Below are positions 1-8,534 of a DNA stretch of 64,000 nucleotides, in pieces. Every line of letters begins with the position of its first letter. Position 1 is the first letter of the stretch. Made by a program: the position numbers and the translations under genes. The DNA lies in NCBI GenBank assembly GCA_964369885.1, contig CAYJGQ010000001.1, positions 10,532 to 74,531 on the forward strand, in the 5' to 3' direction. The stretch comes from Heteroruminococcus sp964369885. GTDB taxonomy: Bacteria > Bacillota > Clostridia > Oscillospirales > Ruminococcaceae. A model generated the notes under the pieces. It did not search any database, was not told the origin of the DNA, and worked only from the letters and a program-made list of their open reading frames with translations.

Positions 1-526
1 CAAATGCAGCTGCAAGACCGGCTATTGGGTGCTTGCCGTAGGCACGGAATATCATTGCGCCAAGGGGAATTAGCACTACGTAGCCTGCGTCGGATGCGAT
101 GTTGGACATTACACCAAGAAAAATAACCACAGGGGTAATTAGCTGTTTTGGTGTTATCTGCACAGTGCGCTTTAGCATTGCGCTGATAAGTCCGCTTTGT
201 TCTGCAACGCCAACGCCCAACATGGCCACAAGTACTGTGCCCAGAGGTGCGTAGCCTGTAAAGTTGCTAACGGCCGAGGTGAACATCCATGCCAGACCCT
301 CACCTGTTAGCATGTTTACTGTGGATACGGTTGTTTCCTGAAGTTCTCCGCCCGACACAAGCATACCGGTGGCCGATACCCCCATTGATGACAGTACCCA
401 GGATAATGCAGCAACAAATGCTGCCAATATTGCAAACAGCGCCACAGGGTGGGGTAGTTTGTTGCCTGCTCGTTCAACCAACCCTAAAAAACCTTTAGTT
501 TGCGTTGTACTTTTAATTTCTCCCAT
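1..526 (-). CDS. AbgT-family transporter, N-terminal part (cut by window edge)
   Basis: The first 175 codons read MGEIKSTTQTKGFLGLVERA, then hydrophobic stretches, an extracytoplasmic-looking segment and the conserved region MSNIASDAGYVVLIPLGAMIF. That pattern matches the AbgT (p-aminobenzoyl-glutamate / antimetabolite exporter) family of inner-membrane transporters. The ATG at 524-526 is preceded by GGAGGG with a good spacing. The gene runs off the left edge, so the C-terminal helices are not visible. Family membership is fairly sure; the substrate is not, since AbgT members differ between folate-breakdown-product uptake and drug efflux. Confidence 0.82.
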   Translation of the reverse strand, partial: MGEIKSTTQTKGFLGLVERAGNKLPHPVALFAILAAFVAALSWVLSSMGVSATGMLVSGGELQETTVSTVNMLTGEGLAWMFTSAVSNFTGYAPLGTVLVAMLGVGVAEQSGLISAMLKRTVQITPKQLITPVVIFLGVMSNIASDAGYVVLIPLGAMIFRAYGKHPIAGLAAAF

Positions 527-680
527 AGATTTAGCCCTCCTATCTCAAACATAAAATTCAATAAGCATGGGTTGCAGTAAGAAGGGTTTGTTTCAAAGCT
601 TATATCCCACATTTTTGCAGAATATCCCCGCAATGCCTACAAAACAAACCAACTTAACCTTGCTCACACTTATTTCTACT

Positions 681-709
681 ATATTACTACAAAATGAACT
701 AAATGTAAA
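681..709 (-). promoter_or_regulatory. Possible sigma-A promoter of the AbgT gene
   Basis: On the minus strand TTTACA and TAATAT are separated by exactly 17 bases, about 155 bases upstream of the ATG. The surroundings are very AT-rich, so chance matches are possible. Confidence 0.4.
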
Positions 710-951
710 TAATCATATTAAAAATTAACAATTATACATTATTTTGTATAAAATTACTATCATGCATATTGCATAATATAGCTGTATTACGCACATTTTT
801 GCCTAAACGCTCGAAATATAATTATACCATATCTATGCAAGCCCTCAGGGCACCTGCACAGATAAAAAGCCCTACCCATGTGCCCTGCAGGGTATAAGTG
901 GTAAAGGTGGTGGGGGAGGGCGGAGCCCCCGACGCTTGCGAGCGGATGCGA

Positions 952-1070
952 GGGAGCGTCGGCCCCTGAGGGGGCAGGGGTAGCCACCAAAGCCGTAGGG
1001 TTTGGGGGCGTAGGGGCGGAGCCTGAACCCACCGCCTTGATGTGGCTGTGGCCGCCGGCCGCTTCGGGGG
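952..1070 (+). repeat. Dispersed structured repeat, copy 1
   Basis: A GC-rich element of about 120 bp whose reverse complement recurs at 63881-64000. Identical blocks include GGCAGGGGTAGCC, CCAAAGCCGTAGGGTTTGG and GGCGTAGGGGCGGAGC. It can fold into a hairpin with CCCCTG/CAGGGG arms, followed by a second stem GCCACCAAA / TTTGGGGGC around the loop GCCGTAGGG. It has no coding character. A third hairpin, GACGCT/AGCGTC, lies at its left edge. Confidence 0.75.
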
Positions 1071-1102
1071 AGAGTTCAGTGCGACCACACACGCCAGCGC
1101 TA

Positions 1103-1137
1103 AAAAATCCCCCTTATAAAATATTAGAGGGATTTTT
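1103..1137 (-). terminator. Rho-independent terminator after the sulfur gene cluster
   Basis: Inverted repeat AAAAATCCCTCTAA / AAGGGGGATTTTT lies just downstream of the homocysteine methyltransferase stop in its direction of transcription. The flanking T-run is part of the stem. Confidence 0.75.
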
Positions 1138-1169
1138 GCAATATTCATTTTGTTCTGCCCTCCACTGCC

Positions 1170-2009
1170 TTATTTGGCGCAGTACTTCTCGTTTAGCATT
1201 CTTATGCAGGCAGGGGAGGTGCCACAACACCCACCAAGGTACAGCGGTCGGTCAAGGGGAATTCCCTGCAAACCATCTACAAAGTCCTGCGAGGGGTTTG
1301 CAATAAGCTTGCCCTGATCATCCACACGGGGTTTGCCGGCGTTGGGCTTAAAAATCAGGGGTAGGTCGGTAAGGGCGCAAAACTGCTCAAGCACCGGCAG
1401 TGCCCCGGGCGGCTCAAGCGAACAGTTAAGCCCAATGGCATCGGGGGAGTAGGGCGACAAACGCTCTATCATCTGCTCCACCGAGTTCCCCATCATGGTT
1501 TTGCCCACCTTTTCAAAGCTCATGGAGCAAAACAGTGGGATGTCATAGCGCCGAGCAGCCTCGGCGGCGATACATAGCATCTCAATATCCATAAAGGTTT
1601 CAAGAAATATAAGGTCGGGCGACTCCTTCATGGCATATTCCATCATGAGGGAAAAGCTTTCCTCGGCCTCCTCGTGGGAGGTGTCCCCATAGGGTTCCAA
1701 AAGCTCGGACAGCGGCCCTATATCCAGCGCCACCTTGGCTCTGCCTGCGGCGGCATCCTTTGCAAGGGCAACGCCCTGCCTAATAACGGCCTCTATGTTG
1801 CTACCACTGGGCAGTACGGTGGGGGGATTTGCATTAAACGTGTTGCTTGCAATTATTTTTGCGCCGGCCTCCACATATTGTTTGTGCAGTGCATGCACAA
1901 TGTCGGGCTGTTCTATATTGTATTGCCACACGGGTTTTTGGCGCTCGGCCATACCCCATAGGCAGGTTCCCACGGCTCCATCCAAAAGTGTAATTTGACT
2001 GTTAACCAT
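1170..2009 (-). CDS. Homocysteine S-methyltransferase family protein
   Basis: A 279-residue single-domain protein of the Pfam S-methyl_trans family (as in BHMT and the N-terminal MetH domain). It begins ITLLDGAVGTCLWG, has SNTFNANPP, and carries the expected zinc ligands: one Cys in GLNCS and the Cys pair in GGCCGTSP near the C-terminus. Such enzymes move a methyl group to homocysteine from a donor such as S-methylmethionine or methylcobalamin; the donor cannot be told from sequence. It is the last gene of the iscS-iscU-DsrE run, 32 bases after the DsrE-like gene, which ties it to sulfur metabolism. The ATG follows GGGAGG with good spacing. Confidence 0.85.
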   Translation of the reverse strand: MVNSQITLLDGAVGTCLWGMAERQKPVWQYNIEQPDIVHALHKQYVEAGAKIIASNTFNANPPTVLPSGSNIEAVIRQGVALAKDAAAGRAKVALDIGPLSELLEPYGDTSHEEAEESFSLMMEYAMKESPDLIFLETFMDIEMLCIAAEAARRYDIPLFCSMSFEKVGKTMMGNSVEQMIERLSPYSPDAIGLNCSLEPPGALPVLEQFCALTDLPLIFKPNAGKPRVDDQGKLIANPSQDFVDGLQGIPLDRPLYLGGCCGTSPACIRMLNEKYCAK

Positions 2010-2041
2010 AGCGTCCTCCCTTGCTAAAACTCGGCCTCGGG

Positions 2042-2383
2042 CTATATCGTTATAAGTTTTTCTCCTGCTTTAATAATCTTTGTCAAAGGCTCACCCCAAG
2101 GAATTACCTCTATGCCCTGTGCCTTTAGTTCCTCCACAACCCCAAACTGGGTTGCACAGGCAATGCAGGCCGTAACATGTACTCCCTGTTGCTTTGCCAG
2201 GCTGATTTTTTCCTTTACACCATCATCTCCCCCTGCAAGGGCGGCAGATGACCCCCAAATTATGACGGTTATTTCCTCCCACCAACCTTTTAAAAGGGCA
2301 TTGATGGCGTACATAAACACCATGTGATGTGCGGTGTTTGGGTTGTCGCTTGTCCATAGAATATACAGTTTCTTACTCTCCAT
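2042..2383 (-). CDS. DsrE-like sulfur-relay protein
   Basis: A protein of about 113 residues with a DsrE/DsrF-type alternating beta-alpha pattern: KLYILWTSDNPNTAHHMVFMYAINALLKG, then IIWGSSAAL, and the Cys-containing ACIACATQFGV that matches the place of the reactive cysteine in this fold. Members pass persulfide sulfur or act as peroxiredoxin-like small proteins; the exact role is unknown. Two in-frame ATGs exist. AGGAGG lies one base from the first and seven from the second, so the second (2383) is preferred. It sits between iscU and the homocysteine methyltransferase, supporting a sulfur-handling job. Confidence 0.75.
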   Translation of the reverse strand: MESKKLYILWTSDNPNTAHHMVFMYAINALLKGWWEEITVIIWGSSAALAGGDDGVKEKISLAKQQGVHVTACIACATQFGVVEELKAQGIEVIPWGEPLTKIIKAGEKLITI

Positions 2384-2454
2384 AACCATACCTCCTCGGC
2401 TTAAAACAGCTCACTCCAACAGATCATATAGCAGGCCAAAAATTCAGCCGGTGC

Positions 2455-2892
2455 TTAAAGTCCACAATGCCCGTGGTCGTGGTCGGGCTCCTCGATTTTG
2501 CCCACAATGGGCTCAGGGTCTATGCCCTGACGGGTGTAGTAGTCGGCAATGGCCGATTTAATGGCCTGCTCGGCCAGCACCGAGCAATGCACCTTTGAGG
2601 GTGGAAGCCCCTCAAGCGCCTCCACCACAGCCTTGTTGGTGAGGGTTAGCGCCTCGGGAATACTGCGCCCCTTTACCATCTCGGTGGCAATGGAGCTTGT
2701 GGCAATGGCCGCACCGCAACCAAAGGTCTTAAAGCGCACATCGGTTATGGTATTTCCATCAATTTTAAGGTACATCTTCATAATGTCACCGCATTTTGCG
2801 TTGCCAACCTCACCCACAGCATCGGGGGATTCAAGCTCGCCAACATTGCGAGGGTTGGAAAAGTGGTCCATTACTTTATCGGAATACAGCAT
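2455..2892 (-). CDS. iscU: Fe-S cluster scaffold protein, IscU/NifU N-terminal type
   Basis: A 145-residue scaffold with the three classic cysteine sites: GNAKCGD, FGCGAA and KVHCSVLAEQA. These hold the nascent Fe-S cluster built from sulfur supplied by the cysteine desulfurase encoded just upstream (84 bases away). The form is the clostridial NifU-like one, longer than E. coli IscU at the C-terminus, ending in a His/Cys-rich tail HDHGHCGL that could bind metal. The start ATG follows AAAGGAG. The gene could equally be called nifU; no nitrogenase genes are nearby, so a housekeeping role is likely. Confidence 0.92.
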   Translation of the reverse strand: MLYSDKVMDHFSNPRNVGELESPDAVGEVGNAKCGDIMKMYLKIDGNTITDVRFKTFGCGAAIATSSIATEMVKGRSIPEALTLTNKAVVEALEGLPPSKVHCSVLAEQAIKSAIADYYTRQGIDPEPIVGKIEEPDHDHGHCGL

Positions 2893-2976
2893 TTATTAGA
2901 ACTCCTTTCGGTATATAAAACAGGTTGTGATTTTTGTATTGCTTTTTCTCTCTTGCAAATTTCAGGGCCATCATAT

Positions 2977-4170
2977 TTAGATTATGGGCTGATTATTTAC
3001 AATGCGCTCCCACATGGGGGACATGGCGCGCAGGCGCTCCACCACTTTTGGCAGAACCCTTATTACATGCTCCACATCTTCCTTTGTGTTTTGCGGGCCT
3101 ACGCTCAGCCGTAGCGAGCCGTGGGCCACCTCGTGGGCAAGCCCTAAGGACAACAGCACATGGCTTGGGTCAAGCGAACCCGAGGTGCAGGCCGAACCCG
3201 ACGAGGCCATAACCCCCTCATTGTCCAGCATTAACAGCAGCGACTCCCCCTCCACCCCCACAAAGGAGATGTTAACATTGCCTGGTAGGCGCTTTTGTCG
3301 ATGGCCATTAAGGCGGCTGTGGGGTATTTTCAGCAGCTCGTCGATAAGCTGTTCCCTTAGCGCCAAAACCTGATTATGGTTGCTCCTAAGATTTTGCGCA
3401 GCAATCTCTATGGCCCTGCCAAGCCCCACAATAGAGGCCAAATTTTCGGTACCGGCACGCTTGCCGCCCTCCTGGCCGCCGCCATGCAAAAGGTTGGGCA
3501 GGCGCACACCCTTGCGCAGGTACAGTGCGCCCACACCCTTGGGGGCATTAATCTTGTGCCCCGAAAGCGATAGCATATCCACACAAAGCTCGCCAAGGTT
3601 GATGTCCACATGTCCCACCGCCTGTACTGCATCGGTGTGGAAAAGCACGCCCCGCTCGCGGCAAAGTTTGCCTATCTGGGCTATGGGCTGTATTGTACCA
3701 ATTTCGTTGTTTGCATACATAATGCTTACAAGTGCGGTGTCGGGGCGCAGTGCCTGCTCAAGATCCTCTATACGCACAATGCCATCCTCATATACGGGCA
3801 GGTAGGTAACCTCAAAGCCCTGCTTTTCAAGGTCCTGTGCGGTGTGCAGTATGGCGTGATGCTCAAACACTGTGGTTATCATGTGGCATTTGCCCTGCTC
3901 CTTGCCAAGCGCCATGGCACCCTTTAGGGCCCAGTTGTCGCTCTCGGTGCCGCATCCGGTAAATATAATCTCTGCGGGCTGGCATCCCAGCGCCTGCGCA
4001 ACCTGTGTGCGCGCCTTTATAATTGCCTTGGCCGACTCTCGCCCCTTTGCGTATATACTGCTTGGGTTGCCAAAGTTTTCGCAAAACCAAGGTTTCATTT
4101 CCTCAAACACCTCAGGGCCTACAGCTGTGGTGGCCGCATTGTCCATATATATAAACGGCTTACTGCTCAT
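2977..4170 (-). CDS. iscS: Cysteine desulfurase, IscS/NifS family
   Basis: A 397-residue PLP enzyme that takes sulfur from cysteine for Fe-S cluster assembly and thiolation. Visible: N-terminal YMDNAATTAV, HHAIL, the PLP lysine in LSGHKINAPKGVGALY, and the mobile-loop active cysteine in SSGSACTSGSLDPSHVL. The length fits the family. AGGAGG precedes the ATG by seven bases. It is the first gene of the iscS-iscU-DsrE-methyltransferase set. A minus-strand TATAAT lies at 4251-4256, about 80 bases upstream, but without a convincing -35 box; no IscR gene is adjacent. Confidence 0.95.
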   Translation of the reverse strand: MSSKPFIYMDNAATTAVGPEVFEEMKPWFCENFGNPSSIYAKGRESAKAIIKARTQVAQALGCQPAEIIFTGCGTESDNWALKGAMALGKEQGKCHMITTVFEHHAILHTAQDLEKQGFEVTYLPVYEDGIVRIEDLEQALRPDTALVSIMYANNEIGTIQPIAQIGKLCRERGVLFHTDAVQAVGHVDINLGELCVDMLSLSGHKINAPKGVGALYLRKGVRLPNLLHGGGQEGGKRAGTENLASIVGLGRAIEIAAQNLRSNHNQVLALREQLIDELLKIPHSRLNGHRQKRLPGNVNISFVGVEGESLLLMLDNEGVMASSGSACTSGSLDPSHVLLSLGLAHEVAHGSLRLSVGPQNTKEDVEHVIRVLPKVVERLRAMSPMWERIVNNQPII

Positions 4171-4390
4171 AACATGTCCTCCTACTATTTATCGCCACTT
4201 AATTTGTGGTGGTGTTTTTATTCGTCATATAAGGTAATATATGTCATAGTATTATAATATACTGTTTTAGTGTACATTGCAATACCCAAATTTAAACAAA
4301 CTGTGGCAAAAGTCCATATTTTTACAGTTATTTATACTAATTTTCGCCCCCTGCCCTCAAAATATTCATTGGGGGAGCAGGGCAAATTTA

Positions 4391-5200
4391 TTATAGGAAC
4401 AACAGCAGGCTCACCGCCATTACCACCATGCCGGCAATAAGCCCATCTATCGACAGATGGTGCTCGCCGTACTCTCGGGCGGCCGGCAGAAGCTCATCAA
4501 AGGAGATAAACACCATTATGCCGGCCACGGCGGCAAATATCACCCCAAACACCACATCGTTCATCAAGGGCATAAGCAGCCACCAGCCCACAAGCGCCCC
4601 CACAGGCTCGGAAAGCCCCGACAAAAACGAGTAGGCAAAGGCCTTTTTGCGTGAGCCTGTGGCGTGGTATATAGGCACCGACACCGCCACCCCCTCGGGG
4701 ATGTTATGTATGGCAATGGCCACAACAACAGGTATGGCAAGTTCGGGCTCCTGCAGTGCCGAAACAAATGTGGCCAAACCCTCGGGGAAGTTATGTATGG
4801 CTATTGATATGGCGGTAAACACCCCCATACGCATGAGTTTTTGATGGTCTTTTGTGGGCTGTGACTCGGCCTTGCCGTCCTCGGTGGATTTTATTTCGTG
4901 GGGGTTACTGTGGGAGGGAATTAGCTTATCTATTATGGATATAAACAGCATACCGCCAAAAAAACCTACCACTGTAACCCAGTTGCCCATCACATTCCCA
5001 AGCTCGGCGGTAAGCGAATCCTTTGCCTTTACAAATATCTCAATCATCGACACATATATCATGACCCCGGCCGAAAAACCAAGGCTTACCGACAAAAATT
5101 TTTTATTTGTACTTTTGGTAAAAAAGGCAATACAGCTGCCAATACCGGTGCTAAGTCCTGCAAACAGCGTAAGCATAAATGCAAAGCCAATGTTCCCCAC
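4391..5200 (-). CDS. ZIP-family divalent metal transporter (ZupT-like)
   Basis: About 269 residues with eight likely membrane segments and the two ZIP signature metal sites HNFPEG and HNIPEG in the central helices. It should carry zinc or other divalent cations into the cytoplasm. The frame can open at GTG 5221, but AAAGGTGGG lies between that codon and another GTG at 5200 with a six-base spacer, so 5200 is the likelier start. The His-rich loop (IPSHSNPHE...) between helices is typical. It follows a small membrane protein by 36 bases and probably shares its promoter. Confidence 0.88.
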   Translation of the reverse strand: MGNIGFAFMLTLFAGLSTGIGSCIAFFTKSTNKKFLSVSLGFSAGVMIYVSMIEIFVKAKDSLTAELGNVMGNWVTVVGFFGGMLFISIIDKLIPSHSNPHEIKSTEDGKAESQPTKDHQKLMRMGVFTAISIAIHNFPEGLATFVSALQEPELAIPVVVAIAIHNIPEGVAVSVPIYHATGSRKKAFAYSFLSGLSEPVGALVGWWLLMPLMNDVVFGVIFAAVAGIMVFISFDELLPAAREYGEHHLSIDGLIAGMVVMAVSLLLFL

Positions 5201-5236
5201 AAGTAACCCACCTTTCGGCACAGCAAAATTACAGCG

Positions 5237-5554
5237 CTATTTATTTTTATTTATAAAATAACCTACCAAATTGCCCACAAGGGCCACCCCGCCGTAAATG
5301 CCTACATAAATTGTTGCGGTGCTGTTGTAAAAAATAAATATGCTGGGTATAAACAGCAGTGCCACCAGCAGGACATATATGGGCTGAAATCTATTTTTCA
5401 TGCCAAATATCATGGCGCTTACAAAACACACCGCAGGCATACCTATTAGCAGCACCGTCATGGCCATTCCTGTGTCGGTAATTAACAAGGGCATCAAATA
5501 AAAGGCGAGTGCATTTACTGCAAGATATGGTAGCATCTTTACTGCTTTATTCAT
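5237..5554 (-). CDS. Small four-helix membrane protein, unknown function
   Basis: About 105 residues starting MNKAVKMLPYLAVNALAFYL, with four hydrophobic stretches separated by short loops (MKNRFQPIY, YNSTATIY) and a C-terminal INKNK. No family recognised. The open frame extends 41 codons upstream, but AAAAGGGGAAA sits at the right distance from the ATG at 5552-5554. It lies upstream of the ZIP transporter and probably in the same transcript, so it may relate to metal uptake or its control; that is inference from position. Confidence 0.65.
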   Translation of the reverse strand: MNKAVKMLPYLAVNALAFYLMPLLITDTGMAMTVLLIGMPAVCFVSAMIFGMKNRFQPIYVLLVALLFIPSIFIFYNSTATIYVGIYGGVALVGNLVGYFINKNK

Positions 5555-6013
5555 AATAAATTTCCCCTTTTTTTGCGGTTGGGTTGCTTTGCGAAAAACA
5601 GCGGGACACATCCTTACACAAATAATCGCTTTGTGTTCTGATCCTCCCACAACTGTACTGTAATTAGAGTATAACACTCGAGTTATACTATTGCAATAAA
5701 TAATACATCAAATATAGGCGGGATATGCCCATATTCAACCAACAGTTCCTTTTATTTTGGGATTTTGGGCTGTATACTTAATGTGGGCAGTGGAAAATCA
5801 CCTGCCACTGCTACTGCAAAAACCGCCACTGCACGCCAAATAATTTTGGGGGTTATCAGTGACAGGTAGTGACCAAAAAACTTAGGATAAATGCAGGCTG
5901 AAATCCACAGGCTATTTTTCTCACGCCTTTTGGGTGTCCGAAAAAACAGCATGAACTATGGACATTTTAGGTGGTCTGTTTTAATGCCATTGGCAGAAAG
6001 GAAGGATAAATTT
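5555..6013. other. Divergent intergenic region
   Basis: Holds the promoter/operator of the membrane protein-ZIP unit (5668-5696) and the leader of the plus-strand helix-turn-helix gene. A short CAGTGG/CCACTG hairpin lies near 5785-5810. No gene with a ribosome site is seen. Confidence 0.5.
5668..5696 (-). promoter_or_regulatory. Promoter overlapped by a perfect inverted repeat
   Basis: On the minus strand TTGCAA (5691-5696) and TATACT (5668-5673) are 17 bases apart, a good sigma-A promoter for the small membrane protein and ZIP genes. The arms AGTATAAC (5668-5675) and GTTATACT (5682-5689) form an 8-bp perfect inverted repeat with a 6-base centre that covers the -10 box and most of the spacer. 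This is a likely repressor or MerR-type site, possibly metal-responsive. Confidence 0.6.
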
Positions 6014-6508
6014 ATGAATCAGGCCGAGATAGGAAAATTTATTTGCAGTTGCCGCAAGGAACAATCCCTAACGCAGATACAGCTGGCCGAAAAACTTGGC
6101 ATTACAAACCGCGCCGTGTCAAAGTGGGAGACCGGCCGAAGCCTGCCCGACCCATCCATAATGCAGTCCCTGTGCGAGCTGCTTTGCATAAATGTGCAGG
6201 AGCTTTTGTGCGCCAAAAAACTGGGTGGAGAGGAGCGCCAAAAACAATCCGAAAAAACCGCCCTCATGATGCTGTTTGCAAACGCCGAGCTAAAACGGCT
6301 TAGAATGTGCTCTGCTGTACTTATATTTGCAGGGCTTACGGTGGGGATTTCGCTTACCTCGGTCATGGCACAAACGGTGGTGGAAAAGGCAATAACCCTT
6401 CTGCTTGGGGGTATCACCTGGGGCTACGGCCTCTGGCTAAAGGTAAAGGTGGAAAAGGCGCTTAAAAGGATGAACTCCTCGGAGGCCACCCCGACCCAAG
6501 AGCTATAA
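6014..6508 (+). CDS. XRE-family regulator with C-terminal membrane segments
   Basis: 164 residues. The N-terminal Cro/C1-type helix-turn-helix (about residues 6-60: IGKFICSCRKEQSLTQIQLA, then NRAVSKWETGRSLPDPSIM) is followed by a charged linker and two hydrophobic segments (VLIFAGLTVGISLTSVM and ITLLLGGITWGYGLWL). This is a membrane-tethered transcription factor layout common in Firmicutes. The ATG at 6014 follows GAAAGGAAGG; the longer frame upstream lacks a site. Its target is unknown; it is divergent from the ZIP unit and could act on the inverted repeat there, though that is speculation. Confidence 0.8.
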   Translation: MNQAEIGKFICSCRKEQSLTQIQLAEKLGITNRAVSKWETGRSLPDPSIMQSLCELLCINVQELLCAKKLGGEERQKQSEKTALMMLFANAELKRLRMCSAVLIFAGLTVGISLTSVMAQTVVEKAITLLLGGITWGYGLWLKVKVEKALKRMNSSEATPTQEL

Positions 6509-6520
6509 ATACCCACATGC

Positions 6521-6553
6521 AAAAGAACCGATGTTTTCACATCGGTTCTTTTT
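6521..6553. terminator. Bidirectional terminator between the XRE gene and thrS
   Basis: AAAAGAACCGATG TTTTCA CATCGGTTCTTTTT is a perfect stem with A-run and T-run on its two sides, so it can stop both the plus-strand XRE gene and the minus-strand thrS. Confidence 0.88.
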
Positions 6554-6572
6554 GGCGTTTATGGTTTTGTGC

Positions 6573-8510
6573 TTACAGTCTGCGCTCGGCCACCTCGGTG
6601 CCAAGGGCGGCCAAAAGCTCATTAAGAGGCATTGCGCCCTTGTCGCCCTCCTTGCGAGAGCGCACCGACACACTGCCCTCGGTCTGCTCCTTTTCGCCAA
6701 GTATAAGCATGTAGGGCACCTTTTGCAGCTGTGCCTCACGAATTTTGTAGCCAATTTTCTCGGGTCTAAAGTCGCAATCCACCCTAAATCCTGCCTCGGT
6801 CAGCTTGTCGGCCACGCTTTGGGCGTAGTCGGCAAATTTTTCCGACACGGGTAGCACCTGCACCTGTGTGGGGGCAAGCCATAGGGGGAAGGCCCCTGCA
6901 TACTTCTCGATAAGCAGTGCCAATGTGCGCTCATAACAGCCCACCGAGGTGCGGTGGATAATATAGGGATGCTTTTTCTTGCCGTCGGCGTCGATGTACT
7001 CCATGCCAAACTTCTCGGCCAAAAGCATATCAATTTGTATGGTGATGAGGGTGTCCTCTTTGCCAAATACATTCTTTATCTGTATGTCAAGCTTTGGGCC
7101 GTAAAAAGCCGCCTCGTCAATGCCAATGGCGTAGTCAAGCTTCATGCCGTCCAGAATGTTTTTCATGGCCGATTGTGCCTCGTTCCACTGCTCCTCACTG
7201 CCCTCGTACTTGTCGGTGTTGGCGGGATCCCACTGGGAAAAACGGAAGGTACAGTCCTCGGACAGCCCCAGGGTTTCCATCATGTGCATGGCAAGGTCCA
7301 CGCATCCGCGGAATTCCTCCTCAAGCTGTTCGGGGCGAAGTATCAAATGCCCTTCGGATATGGTGAACTGGCGCACACGGATAAGGCCGTGCATCTCGCC
7401 CGATTCCTCGTTGCGAAAGAGGGTAGAGGTCTCGCCAAGGCGCATGGGCAGCTCACGGTAGGAGCGTGCACGGTTTAGAAACACCTGATACTGGAAGGGG
7501 CAGGTCATGGGTCGAAGCGCAAAACAACTGCGCTCCTCGTCGTCGGGGTCGCCAATAATAAACATGCCGTCACGGTAGTGGTCCCAATGTCCCGAAATTT
7601 TGTACAGATCCTTTTTGGCCATGGCAGGGGTCTTGGTAAGCAGGTAGCCACGGCGTTCCTCGGTGTCCTCCACCCAGCGTTGTAAAAGCTGTATTACCTT
7701 TGCACCCTTGGGCAAAAGTATGGGCAGTCCCTGACCCACGGTGTCCACGGTGGTAAAAAACTCAAGCTCGCGGCCAAGTTTGTTGTGGTCGCGCTGTCTT
7801 GCCTGCTCCACGGCCTCAAGGTGTTCCTCAAGCTGGCTGCGCTTTGGAAAGGCTGTGCCGTAAATGCGGGATAACATCTTGTTTTTCTCGCTACCACGCC
7901 AGTATGCACCGGTGGTGGAGGTCAGCTTTATGGCCTTTATGCCGGCCGTGCTCATGAGATGAGGGCCTGCACATAGGTCAACAAAATCGCCCTGGCTGTA
8001 AAAGCTAATGGCCTCGCCCTTGGCGGCGTGTTCCTCGATAAGCTCCAGCTTGTAGGGCTGATCGCTCATCTTGTTTAGCGCCTCCTGCCCCGAAAGCTCA
8101 AAACGCTCAAGAGGCAGCTCCTCCTTTACAATCTTGGCCATCTCGGCCTCAATCTTCTCAAGGTCTTGGGGGGTAAAGGGGGTTGGCAGGTCAAAGTCGT
8201 AGTAAAAGCCGTTGTCAATGGCGGGGCCAATGGCAAACTTGGCCTCGGGGAATAGGCGCAGTACCGCCTGTGCCAACACGTGTGAGGTGGTGTGCCAAAA
8301 CGCACGGCGCCCCTCGGTGCTGTCAAAGGTCAGGATGTTTAGGGCGCAGTCGGAAGTAATAGGTGTGCGCAGGTCGCAAACCACGCCGTCAATCTCGGCG
8401 GCGCAGGCCGCCTTGTACAGCCCTGCGCCAAGGCTCTTTGCCACTTCGGCGGGGGTTACAGAGCCGTCAAATTCCTTGACCACATCGCCCTTTAGTGTAA
8501 TTTTTATCAT
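6573..8510 (-). CDS. thrS: Threonyl-tRNA synthetase
   Basis: 645 residues charging tRNA-Thr. Domains in order: TGS (from MIKITLKGDVVKEF), editing domain with HTTSHVLAQAV and CAGPHL, class II catalytic core with motif 2 RLGETSTLFRNEESGEMHG and motif 3 around SVGCYERTLALLIE, and the anticodon-binding domain at the C-terminus. The ATG at 8508-8510 follows AAAAGGAGAGAGC; 31 codons of open frame upstream belong to the T-box leader. Expression is controlled by the T-box riboswitch just upstream, so it should rise when uncharged tRNA-Thr accumulates. Confidence 0.97.
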   Translation of the reverse strand: MIKITLKGDVVKEFDGSVTPAEVAKSLGAGLYKAACAAEIDGVVCDLRTPITSDCALNILTFDSTEGRRAFWHTTSHVLAQAVLRLFPEAKFAIGPAIDNGFYYDFDLPTPFTPQDLEKIEAEMAKIVKEELPLERFELSGQEALNKMSDQPYKLELIEEHAAKGEAISFYSQGDFVDLCAGPHLMSTAGIKAIKLTSTTGAYWRGSEKNKMLSRIYGTAFPKRSQLEEHLEAVEQARQRDHNKLGRELEFFTTVDTVGQGLPILLPKGAKVIQLLQRWVEDTEERRGYLLTKTPAMAKKDLYKISGHWDHYRDGMFIIGDPDDEERSCFALRPMTCPFQYQVFLNRARSYRELPMRLGETSTLFRNEESGEMHGLIRVRQFTISEGHLILRPEQLEEEFRGCVDLAMHMMETLGLSEDCTFRFSQWDPANTDKYEGSEEQWNEAQSAMKNILDGMKLDYAIGIDEAAFYGPKLDIQIKNVFGKEDTLITIQIDMLLAEKFGMEYIDADGKKKHPYIIHRTSVGCYERTLALLIEKYAGAFPLWLAPTQVQVLPVSEKFADYAQSVADKLTEAGFRVDCDFRPEKIGYKIREAQLQKVPYMLILGEKEQTEGSVSVRSRKEGDKGAMPLNELLAALGTEVAERRL

Positions 8511-8534
8511 AATGCTCTCTCCTTTTGTGTGGTA

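Larger units (their letters stand above)
527..1169. other. Gene-poor interval with promoter, dispersed repeat and terminator
   Basis: No convincing gene. It holds an AT-rich promoter region for the AbgT gene (about 600-780), a GC-rich structured repeat (952-1070) and the terminator of the sulfur gene cluster (1103-1137). Short open frames here lack ribosome sites and run through the repeat. Confidence 0.6.

Noticed and set aside
4171..4390. IscR/Rrf2 operator upstream of iscS
   Set aside because: The region is AT-rich with a TATAAT but shows no convincing inverted site, and no iscR gene is adjacent.
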